Notes under the pieces: generated by a model | Told to the model about the DNA's origin: nothing | The model's database searches: none | The model's input: only the letters and a program-made list of their open reading frames with translations | Shown: positions 6,405 through 15,257 of the stretch, piece by piece | Position numbering within the stretch: position 1 is the stretch's first letter | Layout of the letters: each line of letters begins with the position of its first letter | Translations under genes and position numbers: made by a program | Assembly: GCA_037133915.1 (NCBI GenBank) | Contig: JBAXND010000018.1 | Coordinates: 1-64,000 of the forward strand | Length of the DNA stretch: 64,000 nt | Reading direction: 5' to 3' | Source: Bacteroidota bacterium | GTDB lineage: Bacteria > Bacteroidota > Bacteroidia > Bacteroidales > CAIWKO01

Positions 6405-8738
6405 CTAAATATTTCTCAGCCGGTAACGGAATCCGGCATAGATAACACGTCCGGTAACGGGCCCCCAGACCATGGATGTATCGAAATGGGTATGGTACGG
6501 TCTGAAATACTCGGTAATCGGGTCTTTTTGTGTGAAGTTGGTAAGATTCTCGCTGCCGATATAAACATCAAAATTGCGGAACTTCTTTGTTATCTGAGCA
6601 TTCAGTAAAATGTACTCGGGCGTAGTGGCAGGTCGTTTAATTTTTTCGGGCATCAGCTCCTGATTCGGGAGTCTTGATTTTCCGTTGAACTGCGCGGTGA
6701 AATCAAACTTCCATTTTTCAAAACGGGTTGCATACGATAGTGTTACCAGTCCTTTATAATTATTAATCATGGGGCGCTGCTGCAATTTACCATTGATGGT
6801 TGTTTTGACATCATTGATACGGTAGGCCAGCAATATTGACAAACGCTTTACCGGCTCGAATGAAAACTGCGCCTGATAGCTGTTGGAGTATGATTTTCCT
6901 TTAAGATTATAAAAATACGCAACCGTAGGCGTGCTGTCGAGGTCTACAATAGCCTGATTGAGGAACTGAGTACGATACACATCAATGTCAACCTCAGCCT
7001 TACGTTTGAACATTTTAAACTCTTTGATGTAATTAATACCGAAGTTGACTGCCTGTTCCTGTTTCATGTCTTCGCGAAATACCAGTGAGCGCTGACTTGC
7101 CAACAGCGATAAATTCTCGGAGATGACATTGGGTGTGCGGTAACCCATACCTGCCGAAGCACGAATCACATTATTATCATTAATCTTGTATTTCAGGTTC
7201 ATTCTCGGGGTAAAGAACAATCCGTATTTATTATGATAATCGGCGCGCAGTCCTGCAATCAGAGAGAATTTTTCTTTGTAATTGTAGGTGTATTCGAAAA
7301 AGGCTCCCGGGATTATTTCGGTACGATTCCAGTTGTAATAATTCAGTACCGAATGGTTGATTGTAAAAAGGCTTGCATCGGTAAGTATTCCGGTAATCTG
7401 GTAATTATAAATATACAGTTTCTGGTTATAATTCTCGATATAATCATCATAGATAAAACTCAGTCCGGTGGTGAACTTATGATTGGTATTGCCGATAATA
7501 GACTGATACAGCAGGTTGGCATAAAAATTCTTCTCCGTTCCCGAATAATCACTCAGACCGAAATAGCCTTCCTGTTTGTGATATATGCCGGATAAAATAA
7601 GTGCCAGGCTTTTATACGGTTTGTCTTTGTACATCAGCCCGTTTTTCCAGAATGCTTCTGCGCGCGCTGTTTTCAGTCCGAATCCGTAAGGTTCTGTTCC
7701 TTTGTTTATCAGAGCCGTATCGTCAACAAACGTTTTATGATTGTAATCCATAGTGCCTCCGCTGCGGTCTTCCTGCATGTATTTGATGCCGAAACGTGAA
7801 ACGAATTTTCCCGGGTTGATATAATCCCACCTGTTAAAAACATTGATGCTGGTGAGTTTCGGGATGTCGAGAAAATTATCATGGTTATGGTCAATGCGGT
7901 CGCGGTAGTCGCTGCCGCTGAGCATCAGCATAGTGCTTAGCTTATCGTTTATTTTCCATGCGCCCGTAGCATTTGCCTCAAAGCGTTTGTTGCTGTTTCC
8001 ATAGACGTTTATAAAAACTTTATCGGCTGTTGCGGGCTTTTTATACTCAACATTTATTTGCCCCGTAACAGATTCAAAGCCGTTGATAACAGAGGATGTG
8101 CCTTTGGATATTTGAATAGACTCCATCCAGGCTCCGGGAATATAATTCAGTCCAAAAGTAGATGCAAGCCCTCTCACCGAAGGGATATTTTCTGTTTGTA
8201 TCTGGCTGTATATGCCCGAAAGACCCAGCAATTGTATCTGCCGGGCACCGGTAATCGCATCGCTATAGCTTACATCAACCGAGGCGTTTGTTTCAAAACT
8301 CTCGGCCAGATTGCAGCATGCCGCTTTGTAGAACTCGTTGGTAGTAAGTATCTGCACTTTGCGCGGGTCGACTTTCGATATGTAATTACTTTCCTGATTG
8401 TCGTGTATTTCCACGCCTTTCAGTTGAAGATTGTCGAGCGCGAGCGTATGTTCCAGTGTTCGGGCATCTTTTTCCAGTATGATTGTGTCGGCTTTATATC
8501 CGATCATACTAATTACCAGACGCGCGTTTTTTCCGTTCAATTTTACAATACTGAAATGCCCGTTGGCATCGGTTGATGTGGCTGTTGTGGTTCCGCGCCA
8601 ATAAACGGATGCGCCCGGCAGTGGCGACTTTCCGTTATTATCTCCCGATCCGTAAATAGTTCCTGTAAGTGTTTGTGCCGTTGCCGCTGTAAGCCCGAAC
8701 AGGGCTATCAGTAGGGCCGTCATGAGTTTTCTGAACAT
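6405..8738 (-). CDS. TonB-dependent outer-membrane receptor with carboxypeptidase-like N-terminal domain
   Basis: 777 residues from the ATG at 8738, which follows AAAAGG and starts a good signal peptide (MFRKLMTALLIALFGLTAAT). The frame is open 15 codons further up. Residues about 20-95 form a CarboxypepD_reg-like Ig domain (GTIYGS...PLPGASVYWRGTTTAT...GHFSI). A plug domain follows (NIPSVRGLASTFGLNYIPG and GTSSVINGFESVTGQINVEY), then a 22-strand-type barrel rich in aromatic/Asn strands ending YAGFRYRL. It imports a large or chelated ligand using TonB energy. The HYC_CC_PP gene directly upstream on the same strand suggests a metal-related ligand, but that is inference. No SusD-like gene is present, so a polysaccharide role is less likely. 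Confidence 0.9.
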   Translation of the reverse strand: MFRKLMTALLIALFGLTAATAQTLTGTIYGSGDNNGKSPLPGASVYWRGTTTATSTDANGHFSIVKLNGKNARLVISMIGYKADTIILEKDARTLEHTLALDNLQLKGVEIHDNQESNYISKVDPRKVQILTTNEFYKAACCNLAESFETNASVDVSYSDAITGARQIQLLGLSGIYSQIQTENIPSVRGLASTFGLNYIPGAWMESIQISKGTSSVINGFESVTGQINVEYKKPATADKVFINVYGNSNKRFEANATGAWKINDKLSTMLMLSGSDYRDRIDHNHDNFLDIPKLTSINVFNRWDYINPGKFVSRFGIKYMQEDRSGGTMDYNHKTFVDDTALINKGTEPYGFGLKTARAEAFWKNGLMYKDKPYKSLALILSGIYHKQEGYFGLSDYSGTEKNFYANLLYQSIIGNTNHKFTTGLSFIYDDYIENYNQKLYIYNYQITGILTDASLFTINHSVLNYYNWNRTEIIPGAFFEYTYNYKEKFSLIAGLRADYHNKYGLFFTPRMNLKYKINDNNVIRASAGMGYRTPNVISENLSLLASQRSLVFREDMKQEQAVNFGINYIKEFKMFKRKAEVDIDVYRTQFLNQAIVDLDSTPTVAYFYNLKGKSYSNSYQAQFSFEPVKRLSILLAYRINDVKTTINGKLQQRPMINNYKGLVTLSYATRFEKWKFDFTAQFNGKSRLPNQELMPEKIKRPATTPEYILLNAQITKKFRNFDVYIGSENLTNFTQKDPITEYFRPYHTHFDTSMVWGPVTGRVIYAGFRYRLRNI

Positions 8739-8814
8739 TTTATTGCCTTTTAGAATGTAAACTGAAATGATGATGCGGGGCAAAGCCCTGCCACTCCGCT
8801 ATTCGTGGTGAACT

Positions 8815-9267
8815 TCAGCTTACAGGGGCGGGAATTTTATAATTGTGGGAAAACTTCAGGAACGCCAGTCCCGTGAATGTGGGTGGTGGCGGTCGGTATT
8901 CGTTAACGGTCAAGGACTCTTTGCTGACAGGCATTTCTGCCTCTAAACGGGTAAAACCCGGAATGTTGATAAGCACTTTAACAAAATTCAGCTCGGCGCG
9001 CTGATTCTGAAATGTTGGTATTTTATAAAGAATATGATTATTGGAACAGCACGGCATTTCCTTCATTTCCGGAATGCCGCCATTATCAGCCTTATTGTCG
9101 AATTTTTCAGCAGCACAGCAGCATGATTTTTTGGCGCCGAAATATTCAGGGTAAAATGAATAGTTTGTTTTGCCGGCCGACAGACAGGTGTGCAATTGCA
9201 GCGAAACTCCGGTAACAGAGAGCAGAAATACGACTGCAAAAAAATATGTCAGCACTTTTTTAAGCAT
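8815..9267 (-). CDS. HYC_CC_PP family secreted protein
   Basis: 150 residues with an N-terminal signal or membrane segment (LTYFFAVVFLLSVTGVSL). The order of motifs matches the HYC_CC_PP family of Bacteroidota: a His-x-Cys soon after the signal (LHTCLSAG), a run of cysteines (SCCCAAEKF), a second CC (MPCCSNN) and a late proline run (YRPPPP). The closely spaced Cys/His residues suggest metal binding at the outer face of the inner membrane or in the periplasm. It is the first gene of a two-gene unit with the TonB receptor 76 bp downstream. Its promoter is visible at 9291-9298. Confidence 0.75.
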   Translation of the reverse strand: MLKKVLTYFFAVVFLLSVTGVSLQLHTCLSAGKTNYSFYPEYFGAKKSCCCAAEKFDNKADNGGIPEMKEMPCCSNNHILYKIPTFQNQRAELNFVKVLINIPGFTRLEAEMPVSKESLTVNEYRPPPPTFTGLAFLKFSHNYKIPAPVS

Positions 9268-9290
9268 GCCTACGCTTATTTTTAGAAATA

Positions 9291-9298
9291 CAAAGATA
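9291..9298 (-). promoter_or_regulatory. Putative -7 promoter element (TATCTTTG)
   Basis: On the minus strand TATCTTTG fully matches TAnnTTTG, 23 bp before the HYC_CC_PP start codon. It probably drives both this gene and the TonB receptor. Confidence 0.5.
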
Positions 9299-9361
9299 CA
9301 AAATTTAAGGTTGAATACTACCGGCGCAGTAGGAAAACTTCCGATTGTTGATGATTATCAT

Positions 9362-9510
9362 TGATTTGCCGGATTGGGTGGCAATATTTTTTCGGCGAGA
9401 AATGAGTTTGTGTGTTCATAGAACTCAACCCCGGAGATGTTTCGATTTCTTTTATGAAAGCCACCACAAACCCCGGAACTATTAAATTTTATTACGTTCT
9501 TTTCTCCTTA
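9362..9510 (-). pseudogene. Decayed copy of the 3' end of the adjacent GT39-like gene
   Basis: Read leftward this segment encodes (E)HTNSFLAEKILPPNPAN followed by a stop. This nearly equals the C-terminus of the glycosyltransferase at 9739-11229 (NTNSFLAEKILPPNPAN). About 45 bp are almost identical between 9366-9410 and 9753-9797. Further upstream a resemblance (VPGFVV against IPGVRVV) continues in a shifted frame. No longer open frame joins it. It is best explained as the remnant of a tandem gene duplication. Confidence 0.6.
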
Positions 9511-9564
9511 GATGAGAAAAGAACCAAAAGAATCCAGGCAAAACAATGCTTCTTCCCGCTCTAT

Positions 9565-9624
9565 GATATTTCTGAATTCCTGTCAATGCGAGCAAGCTTC
9601 ATTGACGGAATTCTACGAAATATC
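9565..9624. repeat. Long imperfect inverted repeat
   Basis: GATATTTCTGAATTCCTGTCAATG (9565-9588) is mirrored by CATTGACGGAATTCTACGAAATATC (9600-9624) around an 11-nt loop, giving arms of about 24 bp with few mismatches. It lies in the 471-bp stretch without intact genes between 9268 and 9738. Apart from the decayed gene copy at 9362, that stretch holds nothing else I can identify. There is no T run, so it is probably a repeat element rather than a terminator. Confidence 0.55.
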
Positions 9625-9738
9625 CTATTCACGCCAACGCCAAGCCCGCTGTTTTGCCAAGCCGACGCGCCCCATTTTAATAACTGTAAGTAATTATTGA
9701 AGAATCGTGTTTGAAAAATATTTTTCTTATCTCGCATT

Positions 9739-11229
9739 CTATTGTCGGATATTTGCCGGATTGGGTGGCAATATTTTTTCGGCGAGAAATGAATTTGTGT
9801 TGTCAAAGAAATCGACCACGCGTACTCCTGGAATTGTAATCGTGCGAATCAATGCCGATGGTCCGAAATAGATATCCGCGTCCCGATTTATCGAATCCCG
9901 TGTTGCGGCATTCAGAAAGTCCATTGAATAACGTTCGCGGTAGTAATTAATGGATGCCGCGTTGCGCCAGTCGTTCGCAATACTTAATTGCCGGTTGCCG
10001 TACAATCCCTGATTGTGCCTGCCGGCAATTGTTTTCATGACTGCCTTCGTATCCTGATCAAAGTTCCATTCAACAGCAAAACGGGTATTCATACAATAAA
10101 TAAAATTTGAAGATAAGGCTAATAATACTATCCCGCTTATCGCGGAAAGCACTGTTATTCCTGCTTTTTTATTAAATATTTTATACAGTTCGGCAATAAA
10201 ATATGTGATAAAAATTCCGAAGAGAGGCAAATATACAAGTGCCGTGCGATTTTTAGGGTATGGACTCCCGAACAAATAAAATTCTATAACAGGTGCGGCA
10301 ACCATGAGTATCACTAACAGTAATGTTGTTCTGAAACCTGACGCACATCCCTTTTTAACAAGCATCATTAACATTCCGGCAGGCAGGGTTGCCACCAGAA
10401 AAATCGCGATTATTTTAAACAGGAATTTTAACAGCGGATTTTCATAAGCAGAAAATGAAACCAGCGACAGCATTGAATTATCTACGAAATTATTATCGCC
10501 GCCAAAATAGAGCTGACTCAATTCCTTCAATCGCAGAAGCTGCATTAACGCAGGAATGAGCAGTGCAACTGACACCACAACAATGGCTATTGCATAGATT
10601 ATGTGGGATTGTTTCAAATACTTGTTTTTGCGGCACACGCGGATAAACTGGAGCAGAAAAATAAACTGCGCTGTGATAATAAAGTTGAGCATCCCAAAGT
10701 TTGCATATACTGCCAAAATACAACATGCAAGCCCGGCAATCAACGTTTTCAGAAAACGCCGAATGCCCTTCTCATCAGGGATTTCACGCAATAGATAATA
10801 CACTGCCGCCATCATAAAAGCAAGCGACAATCCATATCCTCTGGCAAGACTAAAAAACTCAATCAGGTAAGGATTCACGATAAGGAGCACAAAACCAATT
10901 AAGAACATCCATTGGTTGCCTAACTTCGAAAGTATTTTAAAGCCATAAACGGAATAGAGCAGGAATGCCAGAACATTGGGCATCCGCAGACTCAGCTCCG
11001 ACATCCCGAACAGGGCATTGAAAATCCACATTAATCCGGTATTCAGGTAATGATTATTGGCAGAATCATAAAAACCACTGCCGTTTTTAAGCATGGAAAA
11101 GCTGATGGCTTCATCGATGGTAAAAGACACACTGCAGGCTCTGAAAATGACGTATCCCAGAAAGAACAAGTAAGCAATGGAAATAAAAATGTTGAAGAGT
11201 ACCCCTTTATTTTCCGTCATGCGATTCAT
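9739..11229 (-). CDS. GT39-like integral membrane glycosyltransferase
   Basis: 496 residues with about 11 membrane segments. The first extracytoplasmic loop contains FTIDEA, the acidic DE pair placed as in GT-C/PMT-type enzymes, and GFYDSANNHYLNTGLMWIF resembles the loop that follows in GT39-like proteins. A soluble C-terminal region of about 110 residues follows the last segment. Such enzymes transfer sugars from polyprenyl-phosphate donors on the periplasmic side. The GtrA gene directly upstream on the same strand (38-bp gap) supports a lipid-linked sugar pathway. A fragment of a second copy lies just downstream at 9362-9510. Confidence 0.7.
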   Translation of the reverse strand: MNRMTENKGVLFNIFISIAYLFFLGYVIFRACSVSFTIDEAISFSMLKNGSGFYDSANNHYLNTGLMWIFNALFGMSELSLRMPNVLAFLLYSVYGFKILSKLGNQWMFLIGFVLLIVNPYLIEFFSLARGYGLSLAFMMAAVYYLLREIPDEKGIRRFLKTLIAGLACCILAVYANFGMLNFIITAQFIFLLQFIRVCRKNKYLKQSHIIYAIAIVVVSVALLIPALMQLLRLKELSQLYFGGDNNFVDNSMLSLVSFSAYENPLLKFLFKIIAIFLVATLPAGMLMMLVKKGCASGFRTTLLLVILMVAAPVIEFYLFGSPYPKNRTALVYLPLFGIFITYFIAELYKIFNKKAGITVLSAISGIVLLALSSNFIYCMNTRFAVEWNFDQDTKAVMKTIAGRHNQGLYGNRQLSIANDWRNAASINYYRERYSMDFLNAATRDSINRDADIYFGPSALIRTITIPGVRVVDFFDNTNSFLAEKILPPNPANIRQ

Positions 11230-11267
11230 TATGAAATGTTTTGCCTTTCAGCATCCGACTCATGTCA

Positions 11268-11660
11268 TCATGCAAAAGTAAAGGCGAGATTTACCAGAAA
11301 ATTCCAAATAATAACCACCATAATTGCAAAAAGCTTTGACAGGTAAAATCCTTGTTTGAACTTTGATACCAATAGCCAAAGGATTAGGGTATTGATGCCG
11401 AGTCCGATTAATGATACGCTGAAAAACTTAAAGTACTCGAATGCAATTTCAGGGTTATTACTTTCAAAGGTGTAAAAGCGGTTCAGAAAATAATTAGAAG
11501 TGGCGGCAGCAACGAAGCCAATTGCATTTGCCACATATTTGGGGATTTTGACAATCTCTTTGAAAAACCAGGTAAGCCCGAAATCTATTATCATTCCGGA
11601 GAGACCTACTGCTGCGAATTTCAAAAATTTGAAATAAAAAACTTTATCAAACAGATTCAT
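11268..11660 (-). CDS. GtrA family membrane protein
   Basis: 130 residues from the ATG at 11660; the frame is open further upstream but without family similarity. Four membrane segments carry GtrA features: FLKFAAVGLSGMIIDFGLTW at the start, NAIGFVAAATSNYFLNRFYTF in the second hairpin and a final WNFLVNLAFTF. GtrA-type proteins are thought to flip or hand over polyprenyl-linked sugars across the inner membrane. The membrane glycosyltransferase gene downstream is a natural partner. The hairpin at 11732-11756 separates this unit from the gene upstream. Confidence 0.85.
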   Translation of the reverse strand: MNLFDKVFYFKFLKFAAVGLSGMIIDFGLTWFFKEIVKIPKYVANAIGFVAAATSNYFLNRFYTFESNNPEIAFEYFKFFSVSLIGLGINTLILWLLVSKFKQGFYLSKLFAIMVVIIWNFLVNLAFTFA

Positions 11661-11731
11661 AGTGCAAAGTAACAAAAGAAAATCAAAATGCACACACAGA
11701 AAATGCGATTGAACAAATGAAGGTATAAAAA

Positions 11732-11756
11732 GAAAAACCCGTGGGAGTTCCACGGG
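11732..11756 (-). terminator. Intrinsic terminator of the zinc-ribbon gene
   Basis: On the minus strand CCCGTGG, loop AACTC, CCACGGG is followed by TTTTTC and more T, a standard intrinsic terminator 50 bp after the stop of the gene at 11808-12038. Confidence 0.75.
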
Positions 11757-11807
11757 CCGGGGATTGGACAATTAGATGTAATTAAGGTTAATTAAGGGGG
11801 ATCTTTA

Positions 11808-12038
11808 TCATTCGGGCATGAAGTTGCATTTCGGGCAATAGTTGCGCGCACCGTAAATACTGGTGTTACATGCAGGACATGTCCAATGATGTTTCTTTTC
11901 AAAATCGTCGATGGCGATTTGGTAAAAATGGTTGAGCGCTTTTTTCTTCATTGTCAGGCTGCGGGCCAGGATAAATGAAATTGCCAGTGAGAGACCGGCT
12001 ATTATAATCGCGAAAAATGTGAAGTCAGCACTGCTCAT
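11808..12038 (-). CDS. Small membrane protein with C-terminal zinc ribbon, 76 aa
   Basis: One N-terminal membrane segment (FFAIIIAGLSLAISFILA) is followed by a short basic helix and a C-terminal ribbon, CPACNTSIYGARNYCPKC. This gives two CxxC pairs 14 residues apart, as in zinc-ribbon domains. The ribbon would face the cytoplasm if the N-terminus is outside. I do not recognise a characterised family; it could be an assembly or regulatory factor. It is monocistronic with its own terminator. Confidence 0.6.
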   Translation of the reverse strand: MSSADFTFFAIIIAGLSLAISFILARSLTMKKKALNHFYQIAIDDFEKKHHWTCPACNTSIYGARNYCPKCNFMPE

Positions 12039-12412
12039 ATCTTTTAAGTTTTATTGGTTTTCAGATTGTTTTTTTGTTGTGAAACCTTGTCAGGAAATCA
12101 ACAATTCAAAATTACATCAGACGCAAAACTGCTTTCAAGCGTCTTTTGACCTGTTTGGTACACTGCTTTTGTTCTATTTGAAACTGAATCGGGTCGCTCC
12201 CTAACGCATTTATTCCTCAACGGGCGCTGCCAAAGGGTATCTTTTGCGTTGAGAATAATAATATTATAGGATAAAAGTTATTATAATGTTCGCGAACGGT
12301 CTATTTTTGGTCCGGTGGCTTACTGTAAATACAAACCAAGTATATTTGCAGTGGGAAAATCCGCAACAATGGACTTTTCAAAATACCTGATACTGTTTAA
12401 TATAACGGGAAC
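12039..12412. other. Intergenic region between divergent genes
   Basis: No gene is supported. The left half holds the leader of the zinc-ribbon gene. The right half contains a GC-poor stretch and TATATTTG at 12341-12348, a full match to the Bacteroidota -7 element pointing at the TolC gene with a leader of about 65 nt. I see no convincing -33 element at the right spacing. Confidence 0.4.
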
Positions 12413-13843
12413 ATGAAATTCACAACGATACAAAGAGCCTTGGCTACCACCATATTGCTACTGGTAGTTTCCACCTCTTTTGCACAAAAATTATGGACGA
12501 TGGAAGAGTGTATCAATACTGCATTATCAGGCAATATCCAGATAAAACAGCAGCAGCTGAACGCTGAACTTACACGTCAGCACAAGCAACAAAGCGTGGC
12601 AAGCCTATTTCCCAGTTTGAACGGCTCCGCTACCTATGTTTACAATTACGGACAAACAATAGATCCCTATACAAACCAGTTTGCAAGCGCACGCACTCAG
12701 TCAAATAATTTCTACCTGAGCAGCAGTATTACCGTATTTAACGGCTTTCAACTTCTGAATACCATATTCCAACGCGGACTCGACTACAAAGCAAGCCTGT
12801 ACGACCTTGATAAAATGAAGAACGATGTTTCGCTGGGTGTTGCTACGGCCTACCTTCAGGTACTCTATAACTCGGAACTGAAGGATATTGCTACAAGCCA
12901 GCTTGCCATCACAAAACAGCAGGTGGATCGTATGCAGAAACTGTATGATGCCGGCTCGGTTGCCAAAGGCTCATTGCTCACATTGCAGGCTCAGCAGGCA
13001 TCAGAAGAATACCAGCTCGTGAATGCCCAGAACCAGCTCGTGCTTTCGTACATCACATTATCGCAGCTCATGGAACTTCCTACTGCTGATGGACTGGAAA
13101 TTGTAAAGCCGACCCTCGCCAATCCCGACGCATCATCCCTGCTTTCAAAGCCCGAAGAAATCTTTAATAAAGCGCTCACCATACAGCCCGAAATAAAAAG
13201 TGCCGAAATTAAATTACAGAGTGCGAAAAAAGGGGTTTGCATTGCCTGGGGCAGCATCAGCCCCAACCTCACACTGAACGGAAGTTGGGGAACAGGATAT
13301 TCAGGGGCATCTAAAGAAATAAGCAGTGTATCTCAGAGTGGCCTGATTCCCATTGGCAGTACCTCGGGTGGCGAGATTGTTTACGCGCCTACTTATTCCT
13401 ATGAATACGCTACAAAATCGTTCAACGATCAAATTAAATCAAATGAGAATAAATCGATAGGGCTTTATCTCAACGTTCCCATTTTTAATAAATGGCAAAG
13501 CAAAACAGCCATAGCTACAGCAAAAATCTCATATAAAAACTATGAGTACCAGCTACAGGCGACCAAAAATCAACTGAGCAAGGCCATACAGCAGGCTTTC
13601 GCCGATGCCCTGGGCGCCCTGAACAGATATGATGCAGCAAGCAAATCTGTGGATGCGCTTCAGGAGTCGTTCAAATATACCGAACAGAAGTATAATGTTG
13701 GTATGGTCAACGCAACAGATTATAACGATGCTAAAAACAAGCTGGCTAAATCTCAGTCAGACCTGCTGCAAGCAAAATATGAATACGTGTTCAGGCTTAC
13801 GGTGTTAGATTTTTATCAGGGCCGGCCATTGAAACTTAATTAA
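12413..13843 (+). CDS. TolC family outer-membrane efflux protein
   Basis: 476 residues with a signal peptide (FTTIQRALATTILLLVVSTS, cleavage after FAQ). Two long helical halves have the OEP repeat pattern: WTMEECINTALSGNIQIKQQ at the start, FNGFQLLNTI where the first strand pair ends, a second ALTIQPEIKSAEIKL start, and YNVGMVNATDYNDAKNKLAKSQSDLLQAKYEYVFRL-type helix at the end. The protein forms a trimeric channel through the outer membrane. The HlyD-type adaptor gene begins 8 bp downstream, so the two are co-expressed as the outer and periplasmic parts of an efflux or type I export system. No inner-membrane pump gene follows. Confidence 0.9.
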   Translation: MKFTTIQRALATTILLLVVSTSFAQKLWTMEECINTALSGNIQIKQQQLNAELTRQHKQQSVASLFPSLNGSATYVYNYGQTIDPYTNQFASARTQSNNFYLSSSITVFNGFQLLNTIFQRGLDYKASLYDLDKMKNDVSLGVATAYLQVLYNSELKDIATSQLAITKQQVDRMQKLYDAGSVAKGSLLTLQAQQASEEYQLVNAQNQLVLSYITLSQLMELPTADGLEIVKPTLANPDASSLLSKPEEIFNKALTIQPEIKSAEIKLQSAKKGVCIAWGSISPNLTLNGSWGTGYSGASKEISSVSQSGLIPIGSTSGGEIVYAPTYSYEYATKSFNDQIKSNENKSIGLYLNVPIFNKWQSKTAIATAKISYKNYEYQLQATKNQLSKAIQQAFADALGALNRYDAASKSVDALQESFKYTEQKYNVGMVNATDYNDAKNKLAKSQSDLLQAKYEYVFRLTVLDFYQGRPLKLN

Positions 13844-13851
13844 TCGGGTTT

Positions 13852-15234
13852 ATGAAAAAGAAAAAAGTAACAAAAATTGTGATAATCGGGGTGGTGGCCC
13901 TGGCAGTGCTTCTTGCGGTACTTAAAAAGACCGGCGTATTTGGCGGTAAAGAAGTTGAAAAAGTATCGACGGAACTGGCGCAGAAAAGAACTATTATTGA
14001 AACCGTTTCGGCAAGCGGAAAGATACAGCCCGAGCTTGAAGTAAAGATTTCGCCTGACGTTTCGGGCGAAGTTGTGGAGCTGTATGTGAAAGAAGGCGAC
14101 AAAGTAAAAAAAGGCGATTTGCTGGCTAAGATAAAACCTGATATTTACGAATCGAGCTACGAACAAATGGTGGCTACCATGAATTCGCAAAAAGCCAACG
14201 AAGCCAATGCAAAAGCCCGGCTGGCGCAGGTAAAAGCACAGTTTATCAATGCAAAATCAACTTATGAGCGCAACGAAACACTGTACAAACAGAACGCCAT
14301 CTCACAGTCGGAATACGATGCCGCCAAAGCCGCGTATGAAGTTGCCAAAGAAGAAGTGGCGGCCGCTGAAGAAGCTTATAAAGGAGCACAATACCAGGCA
14401 CAGAGTACGGGCGCTTCCGTTAAACAGGCCAAAGAGAATCTCAGCAAAACTTCGGTTATTTCACCGGTTGACGGAACAATTTCCAAACTCAGTGTTGAAA
14501 AAGGCGAACGCGTTGTGGGAACGACCCAATTCGCGGGAACTGAAATCATGCGCATAGCCAACCTTACCGAAATGGAAGTGCTGGTTAGCGTGAACGAGAA
14601 CGATATTGTCAAGGTAAGCCTGAACGATACCGCACTCATTGAAGTAGATGCTTACCTCAACCGCAAATTCAGGGGTGTGGTAACAGAAATTGCCAATTCG
14701 GCCAATGTAAGCGGACTCAGCGCCGATCAGGTTACTAACTTTGACGTTAAAGTACGGTTGCTGTCGGAATCCTATAGCGACCTTATCAATCCGAAATATC
14801 CGAACCTGTCGCCCTTCAGACCGGGTATGTCGGCAACTGTAGATATTCAGACTGAAACTCAGTTTAATGTTCTTACCGTTCCTATCCAATCAGTAACAAC
14901 GCGTGAAGATACTTCCGCAAAAAAGAAAATTGAAGCGAAAACAGACGGAGAACCTCCACCGCCCGGACAGGCTGATGATTCGAAAAATGGAGCAGTACGC
15001 GAAAAACAAGTGCTGGCCGAAAACGAATACGTCTTTGTTTTTGAAAATGGAACAGTGAAAATGCAGAAGGTAAAAACCGGCATTCAGGATAACACCAATA
15101 TTCAGATTCTGGAAGGTATTAAAGACGGACAGGAAGTGGTGGCTGCGCCCTATTCGGCCATTACCAAAAAACTGAAAGACGGCGACGCCGTTAAAAAAGT
15201 GGACAAAAAGAACCTTTTTGAAGAGAAAAAATAA
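13852..15234 (+). CDS. HlyD/MacA-type periplasmic adaptor protein
   Basis: 460 residues anchored by an N-terminal membrane helix (VIIGVVALAVLLAVL). A first half-motif of the lipoyl domain (KISPDVSGEVVELYVKEGDK) is followed by an alpha hairpin rich in Ala/Lys/Glu (about residues 100-195). The second lipoyl half is TSVISPVDGTISKLSVEKGE, then come a beta-barrel domain and a membrane-proximal domain. A short low-complexity insert with Pro/Lys/Asp lies near residues 355-385. The layout matches MacA-type adaptors, which connect a TolC channel to an ABC or RND pump. The expected pump gene is not next to it; tsaB follows after 23 bp. Confidence 0.88.
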   Translation: MKKKKVTKIVIIGVVALAVLLAVLKKTGVFGGKEVEKVSTELAQKRTIIETVSASGKIQPELEVKISPDVSGEVVELYVKEGDKVKKGDLLAKIKPDIYESSYEQMVATMNSQKANEANAKARLAQVKAQFINAKSTYERNETLYKQNAISQSEYDAAKAAYEVAKEEVAAAEEAYKGAQYQAQSTGASVKQAKENLSKTSVISPVDGTISKLSVEKGERVVGTTQFAGTEIMRIANLTEMEVLVSVNENDIVKVSLNDTALIEVDAYLNRKFRGVVTEIANSANVSGLSADQVTNFDVKVRLLSESYSDLINPKYPNLSPFRPGMSATVDIQTETQFNVLTVPIQSVTTREDTSAKKKIEAKTDGEPPPPGQADDSKNGAVREKQVLAENEYVFVFENGTVKMQKVKTGIQDNTNIQILEGIKDGQEVVAAPYSAITKKLKDGDAVKKVDKKNLFEEKK

Positions 15235-15257
15235 TTAATGTCCACGTAAACCGCATC

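Noticed and set aside
9412..9700. Two overlapping plus-strand open frames of 62-93 codons
   Set aside because: They cross the inverted repeat and the decayed gene copy, have no ribosome binding site and no family similarity.
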